DNA of 13,704 nucleotides from an uncultured Collinsella sp. (lineage in GTDB: Bacteria; Actinomycetota; Coriobacteriia; Coriobacteriales; Coriobacteriaceae), in NCBI GenBank assembly GCA_900549135.1, contig URNI01000052.1, forward strand, positions 1 through 13,704. Direction: 5' to 3'. Numbering within the stretch: the first letter of the stretch is position 1; each line of letters begins with the position of its first letter. The notes below the pieces were generated by a model that saw only the letters and a program-made list of their open reading frames with translations, made no database searches and had not been told where the DNA came from. Of this stretch, positions 1-6,451 are shown one piece after another. The position numbers and the translations under genes are program-made.

Positions 1-54
1 CATCTTGAACACCTTTCGCTCTTAACTAGGTGTCCAATTCATCATACCCACTCC

Positions 55-92
55 AAAAGCCTCCCATTTCTCATGTCCAAGAAATGGGAGGC
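55..92 (-). terminator. Intrinsic terminator after the 5'-nucleotidase gene
   Basis: A perfect 12-bp stem (59-70 with 81-92, arm GCCTCCCATTTC) encloses a 10-base loop. On the minus strand it is followed directly by TTTT (55-58). The plus strand has no T run after the stem, so it serves minus-strand transcription. It lies about 75 bases past the TAA at 167-169 of the displaced nucleotidase tail, so it fits the original full-length gene. Positions 1-54 and 93-166 hold nothing else I can identify. Confidence 0.8.
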
Positions 93-166
93 AGTTCAAA
101 TTCGGACGGGCTTCTGTGCTCGATATAAGGTTTACGCGGTGGGGCTGCAAGGCCCGGCGGTGTAGC

Positions 167-498
167 TTAGCGTCGACGCTTCCAGATAATGCCGAGCATG
201 ATGACGATGATGCCGCCGATAAGGCACGCGCCAACTACTGCCAGCGTGCGGTCTCCCGTTGTGGCAAGCTTACCGGTCGTCTTCTTGGTGATGACCTTCG
301 TGGCCGTCGTGTCCGTCTTAGGCGAGGGCTTAGGCGTCGGGGCCGGTGTGGGCGTGGGGTCCACGGCAGCGGAGCCAAAGCTGATGGTGCCCGCGAGCGA
401 GGCCATCTTGCTCTCCCAGCTGTCCTGCCCGATCAGTGCCCTCAGCGCCGCCTCGCACGTGCCCCACTCGGTGTACTTGGTGGCGTGTGCAAAGGTGG
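167..498 (-). pseudogene. Out-of-frame C-terminal part of the 5'-nucleotidase: wall-anchor region with LAxTG sorting signal
   Basis: This stretch continues the nucleotidase gene in the -1 frame relative to 442-2190. After the codons for ...TNTTDF (ending at 499) the expected continuation PTFAHATKYTEWGTC is read only after a frame change. It then encodes the end of the nucleotide-binding domain, a Pro/Thr-rich wall-spanning linker (PTPTPAPTPKPSPK and onwards), the sorting motif LATTG (254-268), a hydrophobic helix and a KRRR tail ending in TAA at 167-169. LAxTG is the motif known for class E sortases of Actinobacteria. The coherent signal shows that the frame was, or is, translated as part of the upstream gene. 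It has no start codon or ribosome binding site of its own. It could be a dead remnant, a sequencing error, or the product of ribosomal frameshifting. Confidence 0.8.
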
Positions 499-2190
499 GA
501 AATCGGTCGTGTTGGTAATGATGTAGTTGTTGGTGGCGACGGTATAGGTCTTGGCGGGGTCGAGCGTGCTGCCGTCTTTGGTGAGCGTGGCACTCACAAT
601 GCGCTTGCCTTCGGGCTGCGTCCAATCGATTGTCACGTTGATGCCGCCGAAGGAAAGGACACTGCCGGAGTCGTCGCGCCACTTGTACGTGTCTTGCGCC
701 TCCTGCTCGGTATGGCCGGCTGCCACGTAGGCTTGCTGAAGCTCGTAGCTGTGATTGCACTCGTCGCTAATTTGTAGCGAGTGCTCGAGCGCTGCGAGGA
801 AGTCCGCGCCGGTCATGGTCCAGGTCTCCACGGTGTTGCCGTAGGGCGAGATGGCGATGACGTTGCCGGCGGTCACGTTGCCCGCCGCGATGCCGCCGCG
901 GATGCCGCCAGCGTTTTCGATAGCGAGGTCTGCGCCCGTCAAGGCAAGATAGGAGCCGCAAATCACGTGGCCGATGGTCTGGGCTTTGGTGGTGTCGTCC
1001 TCCTTGCTGGGGCGGAAATCGGTGGTGCGCACCATTTCCCAACCATGCGTGCCTGCGGCGTCCTCGCCGTAGAAATAGTTGGTGGTGGATGTGCCGAGCA
1101 CCTTGTTCGATTCGTTTTCAAAGGCCTCGTCGAGCGGCTTGATCTTGTTGCGGACGGCTTCAAGGCAGCTTTGGTAGTCGGAGCCCTTGTCGGGGTCTGC
1201 CAAAAGGTCGTTGACGTTCTTGGCGGTGTAGAGCTTCTCGTCGCTGCCGTCTGCAGGGACCGTGACCGTGTCATCGTCGGTCGTCTCGGTGCCATTGGTG
1301 TCGTACTTGTACGGAATGGAAAGCAGCCCTACCTCGGCAAAGGCGCTGCCTGCCTCGACAACGTGGATCGTCTTGCCGTCGGCTCCCGTCACCTTCTCGT
1401 TAAGGTTGATGTGCTCGTGGCCTGCGATAAGGGCATCGATGCCACGGAGCCGTGTGGCAAAGGTCTTGGCGTTGAGCGTATGCGCGATACAGACGACAAC
1501 GTTGCAGCCCTCCTTGCGCAGCTGCTCTGCCTCGGCATTGATGGCGTTCGCGGCACTCGAGAACGACGTACCCGCGACCAGGTCCGCGCGCAGCGAGGAT
1601 TCCAGCGACTCATCCATGGCACCCACGACGCCGACCTTGATTTTGTAGTCGAATGTGGAGTGATCCTCGCTATCCTCCCAGGTGCGATCGAGCATCTTCG
1701 TGATGCTCGAGCTCCATACGCCGCTCGTAGACTTTGCGTTCGCGCAGAGCATGGCGAAGGGCGTGCCGGTGGTGCTGTAGCCGGTCATGGCGCGGAGTTT
1801 GTCCGCGCCGTAGCTCCAGTCGTGGTTGCCTGGCGTGGTCGCGTCGTAGCCGTCGGCGTAGAAGGTGTCCATGAGCTCGGCGATGCTCTTGCCCTCGCTC
1901 ATGGTGGCGAAGGACTGTCCGTGGAAGGTGTCGCCCGCATCGAGCAAAAGATCGGGGGCGCTGCTTTGGGCGCTATAGAGAACTGCCAGTCCGTCGAAGC
2001 CGACGGTGCCGGTGCCCTTGCTTTCGTTGTAGCTGTACTTGTAGCTGCCGTGGATGTCGTTGGTGTGCATGACGGCCACGGAGCCGTCAATAGCGGCGGG
2101 CAGGTTCCCCGCGAAAGCGAGACTTGGGATGCCTGCGAGCGCGCCGGCAAACAACGCGGCGGCTAACGCAAGACGGGGGAGTCTTTTCAT
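442..2190 (-). CDS. Secreted 5'-nucleotidase / metallophosphoesterase (UshA-like), frameshifted near its 3' end
   Basis: The family hydrolyses nucleoside monophosphates (often also UDP-sugars or 2',3'-cyclic nucleotides) outside the membrane. The ATG at 2188-2190 has AAGGA about 8 bases upstream. A signal peptide ends near AFA-GN (cleavage after residue 27). Metal-site motifs are in order: HTNDIHG (D45, H47), DAGD (D87), GNHD (N122, H123), IAHT (H237) and GHEH (H258, H260). The C-terminal nucleotide-binding domain shows NAGGIR (426-431) and PYGN (449-452). As it stands the frame gives 582 residues, but from residue 565 it becomes a meaningless Pro/Ser/Arg-rich tail. The correct continuation, including the wall anchor, lies in the -1 frame at 167-498. 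One extra base in the GGG at 497-499 would restore a 674-residue anchored enzyme. Without it, the last part of the substrate domain and the anchor are lost. The gene is monocistronic between terminators at 2255-2294 and 55-92. The leader has a short inverted repeat (AGCCAGA-atg-TCTGGTT, one G-T pair) at 2210-2226. Confidence 0.88.
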   Translation of the reverse strand: MKRLPRLALAAALFAGALAGIPSLAFAGNLPAAIDGSVAVMHTNDIHGSYKYSYNESKGTGTVGFDGLAVLYSAQSSAPDLLLDAGDTFHGQSFATMSEGKSIAELMDTFYADGYDATTPGNHDWSYGADKLRAMTGYSTTGTPFAMLCANAKSTSGVWSSSITKMLDRTWEDSEDHSTFDYKIKVGVVGAMDESLESSLRADLVAGTSFSSAANAINAEAEQLRKEGCNVVVCIAHTLNAKTFATRLRGIDALIAGHEHINLNEKVTGADGKTIHVVEAGSAFAEVGLLSIPYKYDTNGTETTDDDTVTVPADGSDEKLYTAKNVNDLLADPDKGSDYQSCLEAVRNKIKPLDEAFENESNKVLGTSTTNYFYGEDAAGTHGWEMVRTTDFRPSKEDDTTKAQTIGHVICGSYLALTGADLAIENAGGIRGGIAAGNVTAGNVIAISPYGNTVETWTMTGADFLAALEHSLQISDECNHSYELQQAYVAAGHTEQEAQDTYKWRDDSGSVLSFGGINVTIDWTQPEGKRIVSATLTKDGSTLDPAKTYTVATNNYIITNTTDFPPLHTPPSTPSGARARRR

Positions 2191-2254
2191 GGCAGTTTCC
2201 TTAGTCCTTAGCCAGAATGTCTGGTTGAATATCGGATTATCGACATAATATGCG

Positions 2255-2294
2255 AAAACCGCCGCAAGGGCGCCTGTCCCTTAGCGGCGGTTTT
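2255..2294 (-). terminator. Intrinsic terminator of the ABC importer operon (possibly bidirectional)
   Basis: The arms AAAACCGCCGC (2255-2265) and GCGGCGGTTTT (2284-2294) pair perfectly. Inside them AAGGG and CCCTT pair with one bulged base. This makes a 16-bp stem with a 7-base loop. On the minus strand the stem is followed by TTTT (2255-2258), as expected for transcription coming from the ATPase gene. The symmetric A/T tails would also allow termination of plus-strand transcripts. CCTGTCCC (GGGACAGG on the minus strand) lies across the loop and inner stem. Confidence 0.8.
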
Positions 2295-2315
2295 GACGTT
2301 TGCGCAGATAAAACC

Positions 2316-2344
2316 TGCCAAAATAAACCTGTCCCTTTTTGGCA
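2316..2344 (-). repeat. Small hairpin with GGGACAGG in its loop, just after the ATPase stop
   Basis: TGCCAAAA (2316-2323) and TTTTGGCA (2337-2344) form a perfect 8-bp inverted repeat. The 13-base loop carries CCTGTCCC, which reads GGGACAGG on the minus strand. It begins 4 bases past the ATPase stop codon and precedes the operon terminator. The same 8-mer occurs at 2273-2280 and 10069-10076, always intergenic and in the same strand sense. It may be a dispersed short palindromic repeat. I cannot assign a function. Confidence 0.45.
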
Positions 2345-2348
2345 CGTT

Positions 2349-3143
2349 TTAGCTCAGCAGCATGCGGTCGTTGGCGAGCTCGCCGCCCGAGACCTCCTCG
2401 AACTTCTGCAGCAGGTCGGCTACGGTGAGCGACTTCTTCTCATCGCCCGCCACGTCGTAGATCACGTGGCCTTCGTGCATCATGATCAGACGGTTGCCCA
2501 GACGGATGGCGTCGTTCATGTTGTGCGTGACCATGAGCGTGGTCAGGTGGTTCTCGTCGACGATCTCCTCGGTCAGGTTGAGCACCTTTGATGCCGTCTT
2601 GGGGTCGAGGGCCGCCGTGTGCTCGTCGAGCAGCAGCAGGCGCGGCTTGGTGAGCGTGGCCATCAGCAGGGTGAGTGCCTGGCGCTGGCCACCCGAGAGC
2701 AGGCCGACCTTGGCGTTGAGACGCGTGTCCAGACCAAGGTCCAGGCGCTTGAGCAGCTCGACGTACTCATCTTTCTCGGCCTTGGTGACGCCCCACGAAA
2801 GGCCGCGACGCTGGCCACGGCGCTTGGCGAGGGCCAGGTTTTCGGCGATCTGCATGTCGGCAGCGGTACCGCGCATGGGATCCTGAAACACGCGGCCCAG
2901 GTACTTGGCGCGCTGCGACTCGCTCAGGCGCGAGATGTCGGTGCCGTCGAGCTCAATAACGCCCGAATCGAGCGGGTACACGCCGGCGATCATGTTGAGC
3001 AGCGTGGACTTGCCGGCGCCGTTGCCGCCGATCACGGTTACAAAGTCGCCGTCATTCAGGGTGAGGTCGACGCCGGTGAGCGCGCGCTTCTCGGTGACGG
3101 TGCCCTTGTTAAAGGTCTTCTTGACGTGCGAGAGCTTAAGCAT
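2349..3143 (-). CDS. ABC transporter ATP-binding protein (TrpZ-type, amino-acid importer)
   Basis: This is the cytoplasmic ATPase driving the importer encoded with the permease and lipoprotein just upstream. The 264 residues show Walker A GGNGAGKST (39-47), Q-loop FQDP (Q87), signature LSGGQ (149-153), Walker B LLLLDE (169-174) and H-loop H207. The EKRALTGVDL...NDGDF opening and the LSGGQRQALTLLMA stretch resemble ATPases of TrpXYZ-type tryptophan/tyrosine importers from memory; substrate is inferred. The frame stays open upstream to 3224, but I chose the ATG at 3141-3143. It starts the conserved MLKLSHVKKTF and has AAGGGGG 9 bases upstream. The longer version would extend well into the permease gene. 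The chosen start overlaps the permease stop by 8 bases, which suggests translational coupling. A terminator follows at 2255-2294. Confidence 0.92.
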   Translation of the reverse strand: MLKLSHVKKTFNKGTVTEKRALTGVDLTLNDGDFVTVIGGNGAGKSTLLNMIAGVYPLDSGVIELDGTDISRLSESQRAKYLGRVFQDPMRGTAADMQIAENLALAKRRGQRRGLSWGVTKAEKDEYVELLKRLDLGLDTRLNAKVGLLSGGQRQALTLLMATLTKPRLLLLDEHTAALDPKTASKVLNLTEEIVDENHLTTLMVTHNMNDAIRLGNRLIMMHEGHVIYDVAGDEKKSLTVADLLQKFEEVSGGELANDRMLLS

Positions 3144-4059
3144 CTGCCTCATCCCCCTTCGTGTAGGAGCTGCGGAGCTTATAGCGCTCCCAAACCACGG
3201 GTACGCACAGGGCCACAGCGACAATTACGGCGGAAAGCAGCTTCATGTCGTTGGCGTCCATGCCCAACTGCAGCACGATGGCGCGGATAAGGAAGTACAC
3301 CACGGAGCCAAAGACGGCGGAGGCAAGACGGACGCTAAACTGCGTGAGGCCGCCGGGAAGCAGACGGCCGAGCACCTCGCCGATAACAATGGCGGCAAGA
3401 CCGATAACGATGGCACCGGTGCCCATACCAATGTCGGCGTACTTTTGGCTCTGGCAGATGAGCGCGCCCGAAAGCCCGATGAGGGCGTTGGAGAGCACGA
3501 GGGCGATCATCTTGGTGGAGTTGGTGTTGACGCCCAGAGCGCGGATCATGTACTCGTTGTTGCCGGTGGCTCGCAGCGCCGAGCCGATCTCGGTGCCAAA
3601 GAACCAATACAGGATGGCAACGATAGCCACGGCGAGCAGGATGCCCAAGATGATGGCAACGGTGGACTGCGGCAGACCGGTCATATTGCTGACGGCCGAG
3701 AACACGGTGCCTTTGGCAAGAATGGGCGTATTGGACTTGCCCATGATGCGCAGGTTGATGGACCACAGGCTGATCTGGGTGAGGATTCCGGCGAGGATCG
3801 CAGGAATCTCAAAGACGGTGGTCAAAATGCCCGTGACGGCGCCCGCGATGGCGCCGGCGCACATACCGGCCAGCACGGCGAACAGCGGGTCGACGTTGTT
3901 ATTGACGATGAGCACAGCGCAGACGCAGCCGCCGAGGGCAAAGCTGCCGTCGCAGGTCATATCGGGAATGTCGAGCAGGCGGAACGTGATAAACACGCCA
4001 AGCACCATAATGCCCCAGAGGACGCCCTGCGAAACGGCGCCCTGCAATGCAATGAGCAT
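3136..4059 (-). CDS. ABC transporter permease (TrpY-type, BPD_transp_2 family)
   Basis: This is the membrane-spanning subunit of the importer, 307 residues, almost entirely hydrophobic segments (roughly 8 to 10 helices). The N-terminal stretch RLLDIPDMTCDGSFALGG resembles the conserved region of branched-chain/sugar-type permeases in this family (DLP..T.EGSF.LG), with small-residue-rich helices after it. The ATG at 4057-4059 has GGAGG with an 8-base spacer. The stop (3136-3138) lies inside the start of the ATPase gene, so the two are coupled. It is preceded by a 204-base gap containing two hairpins that may lower or fine-tune expression relative to the binding protein. Substrate is inferred from the binding protein family (aromatic amino acids in characterised relatives). 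Confidence 0.9.
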   Translation of the reverse strand: MLIALQGAVSQGVLWGIMVLGVFITFRLLDIPDMTCDGSFALGGCVCAVLIVNNNVDPLFAVLAGMCAGAIAGAVTGILTTVFEIPAILAGILTQISLWSINLRIMGKSNTPILAKGTVFSAVSNMTGLPQSTVAIILGILLAVAIVAILYWFFGTEIGSALRATGNNEYMIRALGVNTNSTKMIALVLSNALIGLSGALICQSQKYADIGMGTGAIVIGLAAIVIGEVLGRLLPGGLTQFSVRLASAVFGSVVYFLIRAIVLQLGMDANDMKLLSAVIVAVALCVPVVWERYKLRSSYTKGDEADA

Positions 4060-4133
4060 GCTTCATACCTCCTAGGATAGGGTGGACACGTGATTCACCA
4101 TAATAGCGGTAACAATGCATATAAGAGCTGCGG

Positions 4134-4192
4134 ACGGATGTTTTGTCTCATCCGTAACAAGCAGGGCGAACGCCGGTCTTTGACGTTCGCCC
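4134..4192 (-). other. Two tandem hairpins between binding-protein and permease genes
   Basis: Hairpin one: ACGGATG (4134-4140) pairs with CATCCGT (4149-4155) around an 8-base loop. Hairpin two: GGGCGAACG (4164-4172) pairs with CGTTCGCCC (4184-4192) around an 11-base loop. Neither is followed by a convincing T run on the minus strand, so they are poor terminators. In many importer operons such intercistronic stems protect or partly end the highly expressed binding-protein message, and that role is my inference. The rest of the 4060-4263 gap holds only the permease ribosome binding site. Confidence 0.5.
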
Positions 4193-4263
4193 CTATGGCT
4201 CAGATATTGAATAACACGGCAACGGTGCGAGCATGGGCCCTAGGCGCATCGCCGCGCATGCCG

Positions 4264-5244
4264 CTACTCGTCCAGAGCGGAAAGGTCGATGCCCAGGGCC
4301 TCGGCCATTTCGTCGTTCTTGACGACGACCAGGTCCTTGCTCGAGAGGTGCTTGATAGGCATGTCTTCGGGCTTGGCCTCGCCCTTCAGGATCTTAACGG
4401 CCATCTCGCCCGCGGCGTAGCCCAGATCCTCGTAATTGATGGAGAGGGTGAACAGGCCGCCGGCCATGCACATGCCCTCCTCGCCAGTCACGAAGGGAAG
4501 CTTGTTCTCCTTGCAGATCTGGCCGACCTGCGAGGCACCCGCGGCGATGGTGTTGTCGGTGGGGGAGTACAGCGCGTCGACCTTGCCCACGGCAGACTCG
4601 ACGACGGACTGAATCTCGTTGGAGCTCGAGACGGTGAAGTCAGTGTACTCGAGGCCCAGCTTGTCGAGCTCATTCTTGGCGGCCTTGATCTGGACGTCGG
4701 AGTTGGACTCGGCGGTGCAGTAGAGCAGGCCGACCTTTTTAACGTCGGGCAGGACCTTCTGCATCATCTCGAGCTGCTCGGCGACCGGGGTGAGGTCGGA
4801 AGCGCCCGTGACGTTGGTGCCGGGCTTGTCGTTGTCCTGGACCAGGCCGGAGGCGGCGTAGTCGGTGATGGCGCAGCCCACGATGGGGATATCGGCCGTG
4901 GCGCCGGCGGCAGCCTGCGCGGCGGGCGTGGCGATGGCATAAATCAGGTTGACGTTGTCGCCCACAAACTTGTCAGCAATGGACTTACACGTGGACTGGT
5001 CGTTCTGGGCGTTCTTCTGGTCGATCTTGACCTTAAGGCCGCTCTCCTTGATGGCCTTGACAAAGCCGTCGTTGGCGGCATCGAGTGCGGAGTGCTCGGT
5101 GAGCTGCAGAACGCCGATGGTGTAGTCGGAACCGGCGGCAGCAGAGCCGGAACCAGAGTTGCCGCCGCATCCGGCTAGCGGGGCGAGTGCGAGCAGGCCG
5201 GCGGAGACCAGAAGGCTCCTGCGGCTGATGATGATGTCCTTCAT
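4264..5244 (-). CDS. ABC transporter substrate-binding lipoprotein (TrpX-type, ABC_sub_bind family)
   Basis: This is the extracellular binding subunit that hands substrate to the permease. The 326 residues begin with a lipoprotein signal: ISRRSLLVSAG hydrophobic core, then lipobox LAGC with C26 as the lipidated residue, followed by a Gly/Ser-rich linker. The SRRSLL before the core resembles a twin-arginine signal, so Tat export is possible. The body (DYTIGVLQLTEHSALDAANDGF, then VGLLYC, YSPTDNTIAAG and a TGEEGMC segment) fits the family that includes streptococcal TrpX, which binds tryptophan and tyrosine. That substrate is inferred. The frame is open to 5292, but the ATG at 5242-5244 is preferred because it starts the signal peptide and has GGGGGT about 7 bases upstream. 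It is the first gene of the importer operon. Its leader carries a promoter and a 6-bp hairpin; I see no T-box. Confidence 0.9.
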   Translation of the reverse strand: MKDIIISRRSLLVSAGLLALAPLAGCGGNSGSGSAAAGSDYTIGVLQLTEHSALDAANDGFVKAIKESGLKVKIDQKNAQNDQSTCKSIADKFVGDNVNLIYAIATPAAQAAAGATADIPIVGCAITDYAASGLVQDNDKPGTNVTGASDLTPVAEQLEMMQKVLPDVKKVGLLYCTAESNSDVQIKAAKNELDKLGLEYTDFTVSSSNEIQSVVESAVGKVDALYSPTDNTIAAGASQVGQICKENKLPFVTGEEGMCMAGGLFTLSINYEDLGYAAGEMAVKILKGEAKPEDMPIKHLSSKDLVVVKNDEMAEALGIDLSALDE

Positions 5245-5279
5245 ATCATTACCCCCAGTATAAAAATGGCTGGAAACAC

Positions 5280-5335
5280 TGCACTGGGACAAAGTGCAAG
5301 TGGAACTATAGTAGCGCTGATGTCCATTTTTACAA
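5280..5335 (-). promoter_or_regulatory. Candidate promoter and leader hairpin of the importer operon
   Basis: On the minus strand TTGTAA (5330-5335) and TACTAT (5308-5313) are separated by 16 bases, a good sigma-A-type pair. Transcription would start near 5301, giving a leader of roughly 57 bases to the ATG at 5244. The leader contains a small hairpin, TGCACT/AGTGCA (5280-5285 with 5293-5298). The leader is too short for a T-box, and I saw no typical T-box sequence. Confidence 0.55.
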
Positions 5336-5362
5336 CAGCCTGGCGGGTTTTTTAATACAGAA

Positions 5363-5395
5363 TCGGATGGGCGGTACGGGTAGTCGAATGGGCGG
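5363..5395. repeat. Direct repeat TCGGATGGGCGG / TCGAATGGGCGG spaced 21 bases
   Basis: Two 12-mers differing at one base lie at 5363-5374 and 5384-5395, 21 bases apart (about two helical turns). They sit 28 to 60 bases upstream of the candidate -35 of the importer promoter and just after the stop of the regulator gene. This is a plausible site for an activator or repressor, but the region is G-rich and chance cannot be excluded. Confidence 0.35.
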
Positions 5396-5404
5396 CGGAG
5401 GGTC

Positions 5405-6193
5405 TTATGCGGCGGAGGAGGCGTCGTCCTCCTCGTCGAGGGCGGCGAAGAGCTTCTTGCCGTCGAGGAGACGTGTGGTGACGTTTCTCATGCGGCCAAT
5501 CTCTACGGTGCGCAGCGTGTCATCGGCACCTCGGGCGTCATAGACCGTTCCCAGCAAATACGAGATGCCATCGCGCTGCCTGATGGCAAAGGGACGGAGT
5601 GTCATCCGTGCTGCTTCGGTTTCGCCACGCGTCGTGACGCTCGAAATATCAAAACTCACCGTGGTTCCGTGGTCGATGGCCTGCTCGACGAGCTCGCACG
5701 TGTCGATGCGCTTGATGGGCGTGCGTGTTGCCTTGGTAGCCTTGCTGACTGCGCTCGGAACGGGTTCGGGTGTATCGAGGTAGCCGCGAACGTCGGCACT
5801 CGCCATGGCAACTAAGTGCTGCGCCATGCTCTTGCGGATAGCGATAGGCGTGGAGCGGTTGCGCATGACCATACCGTGGAGCCGGATGATCTCTTCGTCG
5901 GTGAGCGGACGGGTAAGAAGTTTGTAGCCCACGCCGCGTTTGTACTCAATTTCGTATCCGGCATGGCGAAGCGCGGAGATGGCGGTGTAGATGCTGCGCC
6001 GCGCCGCCGAGATGGGCATGCGGGCGGGGTCGTCGGGATGGGCGAGGCGCCGGATCAACTCATCGGAAAGCATGGCCTTGTCCTCGCCAGTGTTTTCGCT
6101 TAATAGTTGCAGGATGCGAACGGCGCGATAGGCTGCCATCGAGGCGGCGCCTCTCGTCGTGGTGTCGTAGGTTTCAACAGCGGCTTCGGTCAT
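5405..6193 (-). CDS. WYL-domain transcriptional regulator (DeoR/YafY-like)
   Basis: A 262-residue cytoplasmic DNA-binding regulator. The N-terminal half is a winged helix-turn-helix (about residues 20-92: AVRILQLLSEN..., SAARRSIYTAISALRHAGYEIEYKRGVGY). The C-terminal half resembles a WYL ligand-sensing domain: MTLRPFAIRQRDGISYLLGTVYDARG...LRTVEIGRMRNV (197-238). The namesake triad reads SYL here (211-213), so the Trp is replaced. The tail is acidic (EEDD). A GTG at 6200-6202 would add three residues, but AAAGGA lies only one base from it. The ATG at 6191-6193 has that site 10 bases upstream and is preferred. It has a long leader with two symmetric elements that could be autoregulatory. Targets are unknown. 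The importer operon immediately downstream is a candidate by position only. Confidence 0.85.
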   Translation of the reverse strand: MTEAAVETYDTTTRGAASMAAYRAVRILQLLSENTGEDKAMLSDELIRRLAHPDDPARMPISAARRSIYTAISALRHAGYEIEYKRGVGYKLLTRPLTDEEIIRLHGMVMRNRSTPIAIRKSMAQHLVAMASADVRGYLDTPEPVPSAVSKATKATRTPIKRIDTCELVEQAIDHGTTVSFDISSVTTRGETEAARMTLRPFAIRQRDGISYLLGTVYDARGADDTLRTVEIGRMRNVTTRLLDGKKLFAALDEEDDASSAA

Positions 6194-6263
6194 CGTGCCC
6201 ACGTCCTTTCCGTTTTGGGTGGCGACGGTATGGAGCCTAGGACGTGGGGCTTTCCCAGGGGCG

Positions 6264-6275
6264 CAGAGCGCTCTG
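6264..6275. promoter_or_regulatory. 12-bp perfect palindrome CAGAGCGCTCTG upstream of the WYL regulator
   Basis: The palindrome lies about 70 bases before the regulator start, in its leader or promoter zone. Dimeric regulators often bind their own gene at such sites, so autoregulation is the natural guess. There is no direct evidence. Confidence 0.35.
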
Positions 6276-6310
6276 GGCGGTCGGTAGTCGTCGGCAAACG
6301 GCGGGGCGAG

Positions 6311-6373
6311 TTTTCAACAGCCCTGCTCAACTGACCAAAACCTTGCCAAAAGCTTGACGGATGCTGTTGAAAA
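6311..6373. repeat. 11-bp inverted repeat TTTTCAACAGC ... GCTGTTGAAAA
   Basis: Perfect 11-base arms at 6311-6321 and 6363-6373 are separated by 41 bases. They lie in the 258-base region between asnS and the WYL regulator, where the regulator promoter must be. The right arm overlaps the T run of the asnS terminator. It is either an operator pair for looping or an alternative RNA stem in read-through transcripts from asnS. Confidence 0.4.
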
Positions 6374-6405
6374 AAGCGTCTCTCGACCGATGTCGAGAGA
6401 CGCTT
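6370..6405 (-). terminator. Intrinsic terminator of asnS
   Basis: A perfect 14-bp stem (6374-6387 with 6392-6405, arm AAGCGTCTCTCGAC) with a 4-base loop. On the minus strand it is followed by a run of six T (6370-6375). It lies about 46 bases after the asnS stop, so asnS forms its own transcription unit and the WYL regulator needs its own promoter downstream. Confidence 0.9.
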
Positions 6406-6451
6406 GTACGATGAGCGTTGGCGTGTGGCGACGCGAGCTAGCGTTCGACAA

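Noticed and set aside
781..2166. Plus-strand open frame of 461 codons opposite the 5'-nucleotidase
   Set aside because: Antisense shadow caused by high GC and codon bias. The minus strand carries all the metallophosphatase motifs.
2905..4080. Plus-strand open frame of 391 codons across ATPase and permease genes
   Set aside because: It spans two real genes in antisense. Its Asp/Gly/His-rich composition is typical of the reverse complement of membrane-protein codons.
5245..5330. T-box or amino-acid riboswitch ahead of the TrpX-type importer
   Set aside because: The leader after the candidate promoter is only about 57 bases with one 6-bp hairpin. There is no room for a T-box and no specifier or antiterminator structure is visible.
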